64,000 nucleotides of DNA. Source: Cenococcum geophilum 1.58. Taxonomy: Eukaryota; Ascomycota; Dothideomycetes; Gloniales; Gloniaceae. A program made the translations under genes and the position numbers. The DNA lies in contig KV748294.1 of assembly GCA_001692895.1 (NCBI GenBank), positions 3,370 to 67,369 on the forward strand. Direction: 5' to 3'. The first letter of the stretch is position 1. Every line of letters begins with the position of its first letter. This document shows, one piece after another, positions 11,801 to 23,655 of this stretch. The notes beneath the pieces were generated by a model. It worked only from the letters and a program-made list of their open reading frames with translations. It had not been told where the DNA came from and did not search any database.

Positions 11801-14190
11801 AATACTGCCTTATTATTCCCTAATAGTAATATATTAAAAGACATCTTAATCTATCTCCCTTTAATAGTTAGCTAAATAGGTCCTGTTTTAAGATTAATGA
11901 TACCTCCTCTATAGGCTATTAGATCTCCTAAAATTATCACTAATAGGTAAGGACGTTCCTTCTGCCTATATAGTAACCCTATTCTTTTAACTACTGTTGG
12001 TAAGATATAGTTCCTTATTACTCTACTATCTATTAGTGCCTTAAACTATTAATCTTGCCATTTAATTTATAAATTTAGGTATTGTTCTTAAATTCCTTTA
12101 AGGGTCTAAGGCTCTATTACTAGTTCCCTCTAGTCCTATAGGCCTCTACTTTTCCTAACTATTGGCTACTAGATCCTATTTATACTTAGTCCAACTTAGG
12201 CTAATACTTAGTTCGTTTTTTGTCTTTAATATACCATAAATAGGTGTTCTCTAGATATTCCCACTATTGTCGTCCATCTAGGCATTTTTCTATAAGGAAT
12301 CTTCCTAATTAAAGTATTAAGTCCCCTTGTTCTTAAACTTCTACTAGATGCTAACTATATATATACTTAGCGTTTTAGTATTTTGCCTTATCCGTTATCT
12401 AATATATCCTTATTAGATACTTCCGATTTTTATCCTTTAGTGCCCTATATATATTACACGCATTATCCACGTATGCTATCTATAATAGTATGTAATATGC
12501 TTAATGTCTTAGGTCAACTCTCGGCTTATCCTCGTCCTTAAGTTTAAATATCTCTTATATTAATCTAAGCGTTACAACTTTGTTTGTAGGTACTAAGATA
12601 CGTCTTTTACTTCTCTAGTCCTCTAATTACTTCTCTAGATCCTTTAACATTATAATTAAGGCTCCCTTAATATAAGTTATAGCCTTTTCTATAATCGGGT
12701 AGTCTTGGATAACTTTTTCATCTAACCACATATAGAAATCCTCCTACTTATCATTATGCCGTTACCTATACTACTTTTAATATAGCTGCTTAAGTGTATA
12801 CGGCTCGTCCGTAAGGAAATATCTCTTTATTACTATATCATAACAGCCTTTAGTATGTCGTTCCTTAAACCTAGTAGGAATCCCTAGATCCTCTTCTTAT
12901 TCTAGTTTAGTAAGCCACTTAGCTCTTAGTGTGCCTGCTTTAGGCCTATTAGTAATCCTTTATACTAGCGCTTTATCCCTTATACGTCCCAATATACTAG
13001 ATCTCTTATCTAGTTTCTATTCTTACTATAAGGTAATCTTTACTCTAAATTCCTCTATGGTTTCCTTTATGTCGCGTCTTATAAGTAAATCCTTAAAGTC
13101 TCTCTGCTTCTTAATCTTAGTATTAACTTTTTAATCTTTAGGCTGAGCACTACGTTCCCCTAGTAAGTCTTCTGGGTTTATATATCTGTCTCCTAGTCTA
13201 ATTATGGTTTGCGCTATAGATTCTCTAATCTATAAAGAAGCTCTTTACCTCTTGCTTATAGGTGTCCTAATTCGTTCTCCGAATTCTTGGTCCCTTAGAT
13301 TCTTTAATCCTAAGCTTACTTTTAACTTAAGCTTAGCTCCTGCCTTAGTCTAACTAGGCGTCTATAGTATTCTTATCTTATCTTAAGAGTCTTAAATCTT
13401 ACTTATCTCGTCTTAAGAATCTTATACTGTTGGGAACTCTTATCCCGAGCTTATTTATATGTTACTAAACTAAGCTATTACCCTGCTCTATTGGTTTTCG
13501 TCTATTATAGGTCCTTAGGTGTGCCTTATCTTACTTTAAGAATCTTAGTTATCTCTTATCTCGTCTTAAAAATCTTAAGCCTTTAGCCTTTTACCTTTAT
13601 TAAGTGGTAAGCTAGCACTAGCAGTCGTCTGCTTGCTTAATCGTCTCTAGATATTACTCCTTCTATCTTATAAAGCGATAGATACCGTATCTAATGGTGT
13701 TATGATGCCCGTTACTAAACCTTGCTCTGTAGTGGTCTTAGTCTCTACTTTTATTGCGTTATTAAGGTTTAAATACCCCTAGTTAGTTCCTTTACTATCC
13801 TTATTACTGTTAATTAATAAGTACTCTAACTCTATTGTTATTATTGCTAATTATTATCCGTATATTGCTGTGATATCTTAATCTAGCTCGTAGAGTTAAT
13901 CTTATTCTTTATCTAACTCTATAGTTCCTTTAAGTCCTCTTAACTCTAGCTCTTATAGCTAATAGCTTATACCGTACTTGGCGTCTTTATAAATTTAGCA
14001 TGCGTTATTATAATAAAACGCAAAACTTTTAATTAAATACTTTTTTGTTCCTTACAGTGCACTATTATCCCTTTATACGTGTGTGTCTTCTATTATTAGT
14101 CTTATTCCCTTTATTATATGGTAATTCTAACTATCTTTATAATCCCTTGCGAAGTAACCCTATTTTCTATAATTTATATAAGCTCCGTCT
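8860..14190 (-). pseudogene. Decayed gag-pol of the chromovirus
   Basis: No frame is open for long, but conserved words can be read through the RIP changes. These are a zinc knuckle with the pattern CxNCGKxGxFARDxK (two Cys now Tyr), a protease motif ALIDS, a reverse transcriptase motif with the two catalytic Asp read as Asn (GAT to AAT), and a chromodomain with EEDKWQVLRVI followed by YKVK-IGY. Typical damage is CAG/CAA/TGG to stop and Asp to Asn. Read with the LTRs it is one gag-pol unit. Intact expression is ruled out by the stops. Confidence 0.85.
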
Positions 14191-15228
14191 CTAAACTATT
14201 AACTTTGTTATAGAGTCCGCCTAAATGTCTTCTGCTATTAAGATCCCTGGTTTAGCCTCTACTCCTTAGTCCTATAATCACTAGATCCTTAACCTCTAGG
14301 TTTTTATAGTTTCTTACTCCATCTTTTATAGGCTTCTTTAGTACCACTTAGGTCTATTAGCTCTACGCCATACCATAGTTTCTAATTTAGCTTTAGTTGT
14401 TGCGTACTCTACGTCTTATACAACTATAGAACTCTATCCTAACCTCTCTTAGTCTATTCCCTTTAGTAGATCCTATTGTTAATCTTTATCGCTTAATCTA
14501 TTAATTCCCTTAGGGTATCCGCATCTTCTATTAGAATAATTACGTCCTAGACTTTAGCCTTAAGTCCCTGTTTGTACTATACTATAAGCGCCCTATTATT
14601 CTACTTAACTTATATTACTAATGTTTAAAACTACGTTATATACTTAATTGCTAATATTTACTACGTAATATCTTAGAGTTTTTTTTCCGCTGTAGTTACT
14701 ACCTCTAGATCTCCAAATATTTGTGTAAGTCGCTCTATAAATCCGTTCTAGCTTAAAAATATAAACTATACCTCTTAGTTCGTAGTTGTTATTCCGTTTA
14801 CTTATATCTCTATAAGGTAAGGCTTAAACCATTTAAGTGCTCTTCCTGTTAAGAATAATCCTGCATACGCTATTTAATCTATAGGTGTCGCCAGCTTTAC
14901 TCCCTCTTGTGTAACTTTAAAATGTATTTACGTAAGGAATCCTTTAAGCTTTAATCTCTCTCCTAAGAATCTTTTAATTAATGGTAACTTAACCTTTGCT
15001 ATGCCTATCCCGTTAACCCTTTATTTAAGTACTGCATTATTCTCTATTAACTAGTTAACTATTTCTTATAACTGTCCTACTGTTATAGGTTATTGCGAGT
15101 CAGTGTCCGCTATACTAGTGTTACCCCTTAACCTTAACGTAGTTGCCGCTGTCGATAGCGTTATAGTGGCTGCTTTTAGTAGCATGTTGTTTAACTTTAT
15201 ATTTAATACTATAACCGGGTAGTGATTA

Positions 15229-15654
15229 TATAACGGAACCTTATAGTAGAGACTACAATGGGTTCTGTTAATGGGCTAGGTATATAGGAAATACAAAGAT
15301 AATAGTTAACAACGTAATAATAACTGGTGGAGTGGTTGCCTAATAAATTAACTCTAATTGTATTCTAAGAATCACTATAAGGAAGGAACTATCTAGGTAG
15401 GGACTAAGGGTCCTTAAATATATAACTGTACTTCTATGAAATCCTTCTTATACGTAATATACGTCTTATATATAAGGTACGTAAGTTCCTCTCGTTCCTC
15501 TTGTTTAATACGTAGCATGTTATATGACCTTGGTTACCATTCCTTGTCATATAGCTCTACCGGTTCCATCTTGGACTGTACTTAAATTAACCAACTAGCT
15601 TCTTCTAACTCCTCTCCTAGTAGTCGTAACATTGTACTTAAAGCGTCCGTAATA
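15229..15654 (-). repeat. 5' LTR of the chromovirus
   Basis: A 426-bp partner of the LTR at 7625-8050. Its first two bases are TA rather than TG, a RIP-type change. It is followed by TATAT, the target duplication, and then by the continuation of tandem unit 1 (TAAATAGC). Confidence 0.88.
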
Positions 15655-18600
15655 TATATTAAATAGCTTAGGAATATCTTATAAAGGGCTACTAAGTCCT
15701 ATAGAATAACCTTATAAAGGTAAAAAAGAAGGTTTATAACCCCTATAATGGCGAGGTTATTAATCTAGTATAGCTATAGGCTAAAACGGCCCTTCTATTT
15801 GTCTAGTTTAGGCTATATTATTAATAGCAGTACGTTAGGTAGTGTAATACCTATATAGCGGATTTCGAAGCAGCCTATTTATAAAGGGTATTTTACTATT
15901 AACCTTATAAACTCTTACGGGAGAAAGTTTAAGTAATAGCCTACTATCTACTCTTAGTTTTACCTCCTAGTGCGCTAAATCTAGTCCTTACTAACCCCCT
16001 TTAGCTCCACTATTTTAGCGCTAGCGCTTTACCTAATATGCGTCTTCTTTTCTAAGAAGACGCTAATATACTAAAAGGCCTTTATAACCTAATATTGCTA
16101 TAAGTTATATAAGAGGGCTACCTCGCAGTTCCTTATACTACTTTTAATTAGGCATATATTATACTATACTAAGCGCCTACTAAAATCCAGAAATAGCTCT
16201 GTACTAAGATTCTAGTAGTATAAAAGATAAAAAGCTAGCCTACTAAGTATATAAATAAGCGGCTTTCTATTCTATAGGGCCCTAATAGTCTTAAAGCGGC
16301 TATACTAGTTCTACTTACCTATGCGTATAGTAAATATTAAGGGTATATAGCGCGTAAGGCCTTTACCTTTAAACTTAAAGGTAAATAAATCCGAGATCTT
16401 AGTGGAATATTTATTACCGCCGTAGGTAAGTATATAGTGGCTTAGTAGGATATTAATAAGCGTATAAAAGTAGCACTTTAGTAATAAGGTGGCGCCCCTA
16501 GCCTAAAGCTTATAGTAGACATTTTAAAACTTATCCTTAGTATAGCCGTTAAGGAGGGTATTTTTACCCTTATTAGCGAACTGCTTTTTCTTATACTATA
16601 CATCCCTCCGCTATAGCGTCTTTAGGTACTCCCTAATACTATCCTCCCACGGAAATAGGTAGCTATTTATTTTTATAGCTTTCTGCATTTAATAAAGGTC
16701 CGTTAAAATGGTAATATAGCTATAAACTAACTACTATAAGAGCTATGTTTCCTCTTAGGGTATATTAATATTAGCTTTATAGCTCTTCCCTTTTAAGGGC
16801 TAGCCTATAACCTCCTTAATAATAAAAAGAAGTAGCTTATCCTTTATAATGGTATTACTATTATAGTACTGCTTTTATTTATAAAAGGCCTAAAGCTAAA
16901 TAACGCGTTAGCTATAAGGCGCGATACTTTTAATAGGAGGGGGGAACTATACCCTTTTTACCTTAAACTCTTTCTACTTTAGGTTATACGCTAAAGATAT
17001 ATTCTTAGGCCTAGCGTTATATATAAGGGTAAGGACATACTGCGCGTTAGCGTGTAATTTGGTATTATTAGCGATATTAATCTCTACGCGGCTAGTTAGC
17101 GCTATCTTATATAGTAGGTATAATAGTAGACGTGCTGCCGCGATTAAGGATTATATAGGGAGGACTTTTCTATATATATTTGGGCCCTAATGGCCCTAAT
17201 TACCCTATAGTCGGCGTTAATTAGCGGCTTAATTAGTGGGCGGCCCTTAATACGTATATATCTATAGCTTAGCACTAATAGCGCTATAGATATACGCGAA
17301 TATCCTATAGGTAGCTGGCTAAATACTTAACTTTTTCGCTAACTAACGATTAGCCGAGCCTCGAATACTAATAGTATATCCACAGTTAATTTTTAATCGC
17401 TAGTAATACCGCGCTTTTAATACCTATTAAGCGCTATGCGTAGAGCCTACTAAGCGCTTTTTATTTATACTAGAATGGTAAGAATCGGCTATAGGTTAAT
17501 AGAGATATTTACGTTTTAAGTTGCGCGCCGCTATTATATAAGCACCCTAAAGCACCCTATTAAACTTATATCGTACTAAAATAAGCCCCTAGGGGGCTAT
17601 AGATAAAGGCTATAATAGGACCCCTAGGCTTAATAAAATCGGCCTTTATACCTCTATATGGTAGAGCCTAGGAACCTAGTAGCTACTATTAATATTCTAT
17701 TTAGATTATATTAATAAACTACTAGAGTAAACGCAGAGACGTATATACGGCTACGTAGCGCCTACGCAGCGATATAGTAGTAGTAGTGTAAAAAAATTTC
17801 GCTAGGGGGTAAGCCCTAGTAAAAGTTTAAATATAGCTACTATATCTCTAATATATACGTTCGGTTATTTAAATTAATAAGTATTATCCTTTAGTATACC
17901 CCCTCCCTTTTATAAATACTATAAATACTATATAGTACCTATATATATACGCATACAATCCACGCCCTAAGCGTAGTAAAGCCCCCCTATTTTAATATTA
18001 CCCGGTAACCTAGGTATTTAGTTAATAGAAACTAATCCCCCCTAAATACTAGAGTGTCTTTTTATACCTTATAAATAGGTATAAGGGCCTAGGTTTGGGC
18101 CCTAGGGTAAAAGTAATACTAAGTTATATATACCCTATTATAGAAACCCTTTAATAAAGGAATAAATAAGAGACTTTAGTATATAGGCCTAGGCGGAACG
18201 TAAAAGCATTATTATTATTAGGAAATATTTATAGGAGACTTAGAAAAGGGGCTAGGGATAGGTATATAACTTTATATAGGCAATATATAGATATAGTAAA
18301 AATAGTTTAAATAGCAGATAGGGTAAAATAGGTATTTTAGACACTCCTATAGAGTCTTAGAGCAGTAACCTAACGGTATTTTTTCTTTTATTAATATAGT
18401 ATGGATGCTATTTAGAAGTATTACCTCTTATATTTCCCTTAGAGGTTTTTTATATACCTAAAAAATAGGGTTTTTCTTAGATAAGGAGGTTTTTTCTATA
18501 GGAATTAGTCTATATGGACCTATTAGGGGGACTAAGTTAGACGGTAAATTAAATCTATTATTAATAGGACCCCTTAGTATCTTATTAGAAGTTAGATATA

Positions 18601-20481
18601 GATAATATATATAACTATTTTAAAGCTTTTTTACCCGCTTAAAGCCGTTTATAAAGCTAATTTAGTAAGCACTATATCTACTTCTACTGTAGATTAACCT
18701 GCTATATAGCTACTTCCTTACTAACCTTCTAGGCCTATATAACCCGCTTAATCTCCTTAATAACCTTAAACCGTAGAGAGTATTATTAGACCTCCTTTTG
18801 CTAACTAGCTTATTATTTACTACCCTATTTAGAATTTAGCGCTATTATAAAGGGGTTACCTCCTAGCCCTTTAGTTTACTTATATTAAAAGGCCTATATA
18901 GAGTTTACTACGCGGCTTATATAGTATATAGGTAGAGATTTAGACCTTAGCTCTAGCTAGAACTGCGGCTTTAGCTATAGCTATAGCTGCAGCTATAGCT
19001 ATAGTAGTAGTAGCGGCGAAGCTATATAGGAAAGAGAGCCTATAGCGCTTACCTAAGCGGATATATATCTACTAAATCCTATAATAGATAGAGCTAAAGG
19101 GGCTACTTCTATAGGTGGATATAAGGGGTTAGTAGACTAGCCCTAAGGCTATATAGCTACTACCGCTGCTACTACCGCAGCTATAGCTAAAGGGGCTTCT
19201 GGTTAAAATATAAGGCCGCTAAATATTAGTAATTAAAGCTATAAAAACTAAGCCTACTAAGACTTATTTAGATAGTCTAATAAGCCCTTAACCTTGCTAG
19301 CTATCTACTTATTTTTAACATATAAAGCCTTTAGTTAATTAGTAAGGAGTAGTATAGCCTAATAAAGAATTAACAGCTAGTTTAGGCTCTCCTTTTCTTT
19401 TTATAGGTAGGGCTCTAGCTCCTACATAAAGGCTTTATACGCCTTATACTAAAAAATAGGGTAGCTCTATACTAAATAGCCTAGGAATATCTTATAAAGG
19501 GCTACTAAGTCCTATAGAATAACCTTATAAAGGTAAAAAAGAAGGTTTATAACCCCTATAATGGCGAGGTTATTAATCTAGTATAGTGGCTAAAACGGCC
19601 CTTCTATTTGTCTAGTTTAGGCTATATTATTAATAGCAGTACGTTAGGTAGTATAATACCTATATAGCGGATTTTAAAGCAGCCTATCTATAAGGGGTGT
19701 TCTACTATTAACCTTATAAACTCTTATAGGAGAGAGTTTAAGTAACAGCCTACTATCTACTCTTAGTTTTACCTCCTAGTGCGCTAAATCTAGTCCTTAC
19801 TAACCCCCTTTAGCTCCGCTATTTTAGCGCTAGCGCTTTACCTAATATACGTCTTCTTTTTTAAAAAGACGCTAATATACTAAAAGGCCTTTACAACCTA
19901 ATTTTGCTATAAGTTATATAAAAGGGCTACTTTACAGTTCCTTATACTACTTTTAATTAGGCATATATTATACTATACTAAGCGCCTACTAAAATCTAGA
20001 AATAGCTTTATACTAAGATTCTAATAGTATAAAAGATAGAAAGCTAGCCTACTAAGTATATAAATAAGCGGCTTTTTATTCTATAGGGCCCTAATAGTCT
20101 TAAGGCGGCTATACTAGTTCTACTTACCTACGCGTATAGTAAATATTAAGGGTATATAGCGCGTAAGGCCTTTACCCTTAAATTTAAAGGTAAATAGATC
20201 TAAGATCTTAGCGGAATATTTATTACTACTATAGGTAAGTATATAATGGCCTAGTAGGATATTAATAAGCGTATAAAAGTAGCACTCTAGTAATAAGGCG
20301 ACGCCCCTAGCCTAAAGCTTATAGTAGATATTTTAAAACTTATCCTTAGTATAGCCGTTAAGGACATCGGCAAAATATGGTACCCTTTCAATGGCCTTAA
20401 TGGTTGGTGGTTGACGCAATTGGCGCGCAGTTGAGGTCATTTGGCAACTCGACCGACTAGCCTATATCGTGTTTTTTTGAC

Positions 20482-20530
20482 ACGCAGCCTGCGCGCAGCC
20501 TGCGCGCAACCTGCGCGTAACCTGCTAGTA
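20482..20530. repeat. 11-bp tandem repeat (CAGCCTGCGCG)
   Basis: Four to five head-to-tail copies with C-to-T variants (cagcctg, caacctg, taacctg), GC-rich in AT-rich surroundings. Confidence 0.75.
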
Positions 20531-20699
20531 ATCTGCGCATTTGGCAACCATAATTATATTTACCTCTTTTATACTAATAGCATATTTTAAATAAATAAAA
20601 GCTATTTTAAAGCTATTTATAAGGCTAGCAAAATAAATATTATTATTTTAGATAATTTAATATAATATAGCGATGGTTCTCTTCTACCTATCTACTATA

Positions 20700-21115
20700 C
20701 CTATTGACTTACCTACCTACCTGCATCGCCTACCTATCTGTATCTACCTACTTATCTACATCGCCTACCTATCTACATCTACCTGTCTGTATTTGCCTAC
20801 CTATCTATATCTACCTACCTATCTATATTTACCTACCCGTTAGCATCTACCTACCTATCTATATCTGCTTACCTATCTACATCTACTTACCTAATCTGCA
20901 TCTGCCTGCCTATTTACATCTACTTATCTATATCTACCTACCTATTTACATCTACCTACCCGTTAGCATCTACCTACCTATCTATATCTACTTGGCCTAT
21001 CTGCATCTACTTACCTATTTGCATCTGCCTGCCTATCTATATCTGCTTACCTGTCTGCATCTGCCTACCTGTCTACATCTACCTACCCTATTAGCATCTA
21101 CCCTGTTTATGCCTA
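20700..21115. repeat. CTACCTAYCTACAT-type microsatellite
   Basis: An imperfect pyrimidine-rich tandem repeat (CTAC/CTAT/CTGC words in units of about 12-16 bp). It runs open in one plus-strand frame as repeated Y-L-P-I words. That open frame is a by-product of the repeat. Confidence 0.85.
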
Positions 21116-21179
21116 CCTGTCTGTGCTACCTTAATTTCGATCAATCGATCGAATCGTTTTATAGTGTTGGCTGGCTAGT

Positions 21180-21415
21180 CGTTGTCGTCTGGCTCTGGCG
21201 ACGGTCGTCTGGTTCTGGCGACGGTCGTCTGGCTCTGGCAACGGTCGTCTGGTTCTGGTAACGGTCGTCTGGCTGGCGACGGTCGTCTGGTTCTGGCGAC
21301 AGTCGTCTGGTTCTGGCGACGGTCGTCTGGCTGGCGATGGTCGTCTGGTTCTGGTAACGGTCATCTAGTTCTGGCGACGGTCGTCTAGTTCTAGCAACGG
21401 TCCTCTGCTGGCTGC
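21180..21415. repeat. 20-bp minisatellite (GGTTCTGGCGACGGTCGTCT)
   Basis: About eleven to twelve copies of a 20-bp unit with ggttctgg/ggctctgg/ggctgg variants, including shorter units. GC-rich and free of RIP-like decay. Confidence 0.88.
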
Positions 21416-21534
21416 CGTTCTGGTGCCTCCCTAGGTAGGGAGGATATAAAGAAGGAAGGAAGGGTAAAAAATAAGGTGGTTACATAGGGTAGAGGCACGT
21501 GTAGAGGCTATCGGGAATATAGCGGGGACCCGAT

Positions 21535-22050
21535 GCAGAGCTTCGTGTAGAGCCTCTGTACGCAGAGCTTCGCGCAGAGCCTCGTGCAGAGCCTCTGTAC
21601 GCAGAGCCTCGTACAGAGCCTCTGTACGCAGAGCTTTCTCGCAGAGCCTCGTGCAGAGCCTCTGTACGCAGAGCTTCGCGCAGAGCTTCGCGCAGAGCTT
21701 CGCGCAGAGCCTCGTGCCAGAGCCTCGTGCAGAGCTTCGTGCAGAGCTTCGTGCAGAGCTTCGTGCAGAGCTTCGTGCAGAGCTTCGTGCAGAGCTTCGT
21801 GCAGAGCTTCGTGCAGAGCTTCGTGCAGAGCTTCGTGCAAGAGCTTCGTGCAGAGCTTCGTGCAGAGCTTCGTGCAGAGCTTCGTGCAGAGCTTCGTGCA
21901 GAGCCTCTGTACGCAGAGCTTCGTGTAGAGCCTCGTGAAGAGCCTTATGCGAAGCTTCGTGCAGAGCTTTGTGCAGAGCCTCTATGCGCAGAGCTTCGTG
22001 CAGAGCCTCTGTACGCAGAGCTTCGTGTAGAGCCTTGTGCAGAGCCTCCA
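21535..22050. repeat. 12-bp minisatellite (GCAGAGCTTCGT), second locus
   Basis: About 43 units of the same 12-bp family as at 3517-3987, on the opposite strand. A near-perfect core lies at about 21,725-21,900. Flanking it are higher-order units carrying the extra word CTCTGTACGCAGAG. Long frames on both strands (up to about 206 codons) arise from the repeat and are not called as genes. Confidence 0.9.
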
Positions 22051-22189
22051 AGTAATAAGACTATAAGATTGTATGAGATTGTATGAGATTGTATAAGATT
22101 GTATAGGATTATATATAATAGTTAAATATATAGTATATAACTTTACCTTAATCGCACGTCAAGAAATATACAGTTAGCTTTTAAAGTTG

Positions 22190-22575
22190 TTAAGTAGGTT
22201 AACTACATATTAAGTTAGTTAAATTGTATGTTAAGTAGGTTAATTACGTGTTAAGTTAGTTAAATTGCATATTAAGTAGGTTAACTGCATATCAAGTTAG
22301 TTAAATTGCATATTAAGTAGGTCAACTGCGTATTAAGTTAGTTAAATTACATGTTAAGTAGGTCAACTGCGTGTTAAGTTAGTTAAATTATATATTAAGT
22401 AGGTTAACTACGTGTTAAGTTAGTTAAATTGCATGTTAAGTAGGTCAACTGCGTGTTAAGTTAGTTAAATTATATATTAAGTAGGTTAACTGCGTGTCGA
22501 GTTAGTTAAATTGCATGTTAAGTTGGTTAATTGCGTGTTAAGTTGGTTAATTGCGTGTCGAGTTAGTTAAATTGC
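22190..22575. repeat. 20/40-bp higher-order tandem repeat
   Basis: Alternating 20-bp half-units (TTAAGTAGGTTAACTGCGTG and TTAAGTTAGTTAAATTGCAT types) form an approximately 40-bp higher-order repeat for about nine cycles. A short 10-bp array (AGATTGTATG) precedes it at 22065-22112. Confidence 0.85.
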
Positions 22576-23655
22576 ATGTTAATTACGCGAAACGCGAAAA
22601 CCAAAGTCTACTTGAATCTCATCCTGCGAATATTTTCCCGATGGAGGGTATCTCTACCCTTATCGGCGAACTGCTTTTTCTTACGCTATACGTCCCTCCG
22701 CTATAGCGTCTTTAGGTACTCCCTAATACTATCCTCCCGTAAAAATAGGTGGCTATTTATTTCTATAGCTTTCTATATCTAATAGAGGTCTATTAAAACG
22801 GTAATATAGCTATAAATTAACCTCTATAAGAGCTATATCTCCTCTTAGGGTACATTAATATTGGCTTTATAGCTCTTCCCTTTTAAGGGCTAGCCTATAA
22901 CCTCCTTAATAAGAAAAAGAAGTAGCTTATCCTCTATAACGGTATTACTATTATAGTACTGCTTCTATTTATAAAAGGCTTAGAGCTAGATAACGCGTTA
23001 GCTATAAGGCGCGATACTTTTAATAGAAAGGGGGAACTATACCCTTTTTACCTTAAACTCTTTCTGCTTTAGGTTATACGCTAAAGATATATTCTTAGGC
23101 CTAGCGTTACACATAAGGGTAAGGACATGCTGCGCATTAGCGCGTAATTTGGTATTATTAGCAATATTAATCTCTACGCGGCTGGTTAGCGCTATCTTAT
23201 ATAGTAGGTATAATAGCAGACGTGCTGCCGCGATCGAGGATCACGTAGGGAGGACTTTTCTATATACATTTGGGCCCTAATGGCCCTAATTACCCTATGG
23301 TCGGCGTCGATCAGCGGCTCGATTAGCGGGCGGCCCTTGATACGCGTATGTCCACAGCTTGGCGCTGGTGGCGCTGTGGACATACGCGAATATCCTGCAG
23401 GTGGCTGGCTGAACACGTGACTTTTTCGCTGACCGACGATCAGCCGAGCCTCGAATACCATTAAAGCCACCTATTGCTTGACGGTAAAGTCACGTGAAAG
23501 AAATACTCTGCATAATGATAATTAGTCTCTAAGAAAACAGAACGAGAAATAGATATTCGCTTGTAGTAGCTTATTGATGAAATTAGAATGTAGAGTTAAA
23601 TATAAAACGTTAATGCGGATAGAATTTAGCTGATATAATCACGTGGAAAAATTGA

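Larger units (their letters stand above)
7625..15654 (-). mobile_element. Full-length RIP-decayed Ty3/gypsy chromovirus
   Basis: An 8030-bp LTR retrotransposon oriented on the minus strand. It has two 426-bp LTRs (7625-8050 and 15229-15654) beginning TG/TA and ending CA/TA. The flanks are TATAC and TATAT, a 5-bp target duplication differing by one C-to-T change. The sister repeat unit has the empty site at 19468-19472. On the minus strand the order is gag zinc knuckle (about 14,180-14,135), protease ALIDS-like motif (about 12,040-12,016), reverse transcriptase FVIVYL-NN motif (about 11,087-11,049, in place of YLDD) and a chromodomain-like end (about 8930-8860). This PR-RT-(RH)-IN-chromodomain order defines chromoviruses. 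Stops are frequent, so it cannot be active. Confidence 0.9.
4492..17370 (-). mobile_element. Tandem unit 1: Crypton/NDC10-like element, interrupted by two insertions
   Basis: First copy of a 3.8-kb repeat unit. It consists of 4492-4985, 6018-7624 and 15660-17370 once insertions and target duplications are removed, about 3812 bp. The minus strand between about 16,800 and 16,140 keeps one readable frame with CAG/CAA-to-TAG/TAA stops. Its words match the fungal NDC10 domain-II/GCR1_C family: LIDLY, LKTL, QFA-KGK-TLL, GYTK, ISDLFTF, RIGK, NRKPL, LAFYLLY, DFSRR. That family has a tyrosine-recombinase-related fold and is linked to Crypton elements. Family identity rests on my recall of conserved words. 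No terminal repeats are visible, as expected for Cryptons. Unit 2 follows after only 4 bp. Confidence 0.7.
20365..22643. mobile_element. TIR-bounded 2.28-kb element filled with tandem-repeat arrays
   Basis: The block interrupts unit 2 and is absent from unit 1, where the empty site is GA at 16554-16555. Its ends are inverted repeats: CATCGGCAAAATAT at the left and the complement of CATCGGGAAAATAT at the right, 13 of 14 matching. The flanking dinucleotide GA is present on both sides (20363-20364 and 22644-22645). Inside are at least six distinct tandem arrays (20482-20530, 20700-21115, 21180-21415, 21535-22050, 22065-22112, 22190-22575) and no transposase. It looks like a non-autonomous DNA transposon. 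The transposon family is not identified and a 2-bp GA duplication is unusual. Confidence 0.75.
17375..23460 (-). mobile_element. Tandem unit 2: Crypton/NDC10-like element, interrupted once
   Basis: Second copy of the 3.8-kb unit, lying head-to-tail after unit 1. It consists of 17375-20364 and 22646-23460 (about 3805 bp without the insertion). The minus strand carries the same NDC10-II-like coding remnant, split by the insertion within the QFA-KGR-DTL region. The right end (about 23,200-23,460) is clearly less RIP-mutated than its counterpart in unit 1 and still holds a 92-codon open frame. Unit 2 has intact empty sites for both insertions found in unit 1. Confidence 0.7.

Noticed and set aside
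20704..21261. 185-codon open frame rich in Tyr/Leu/Pro
   Set aside because: Translation of the CTACCTAYCTACAT microsatellite running into the 20-bp minisatellite. Not a gene.
21431..22086. Long open frames (up to about 206 codons) on both strands in the 12-bp minisatellite, and similar ones at 3451-3979
   Set aside because: They arise because the unit length is a multiple of three and lacks stops. Content is a pure repeat, several frames are open at once, and no start context or domain is visible.
4492..23460. Starship-type (DUF3435 captain) giant element
   Set aside because: The recombinase-like remnant reads as NDC10-II words rather than DUF3435, the unit is only 3.8 kb, and there is no cargo gene set.
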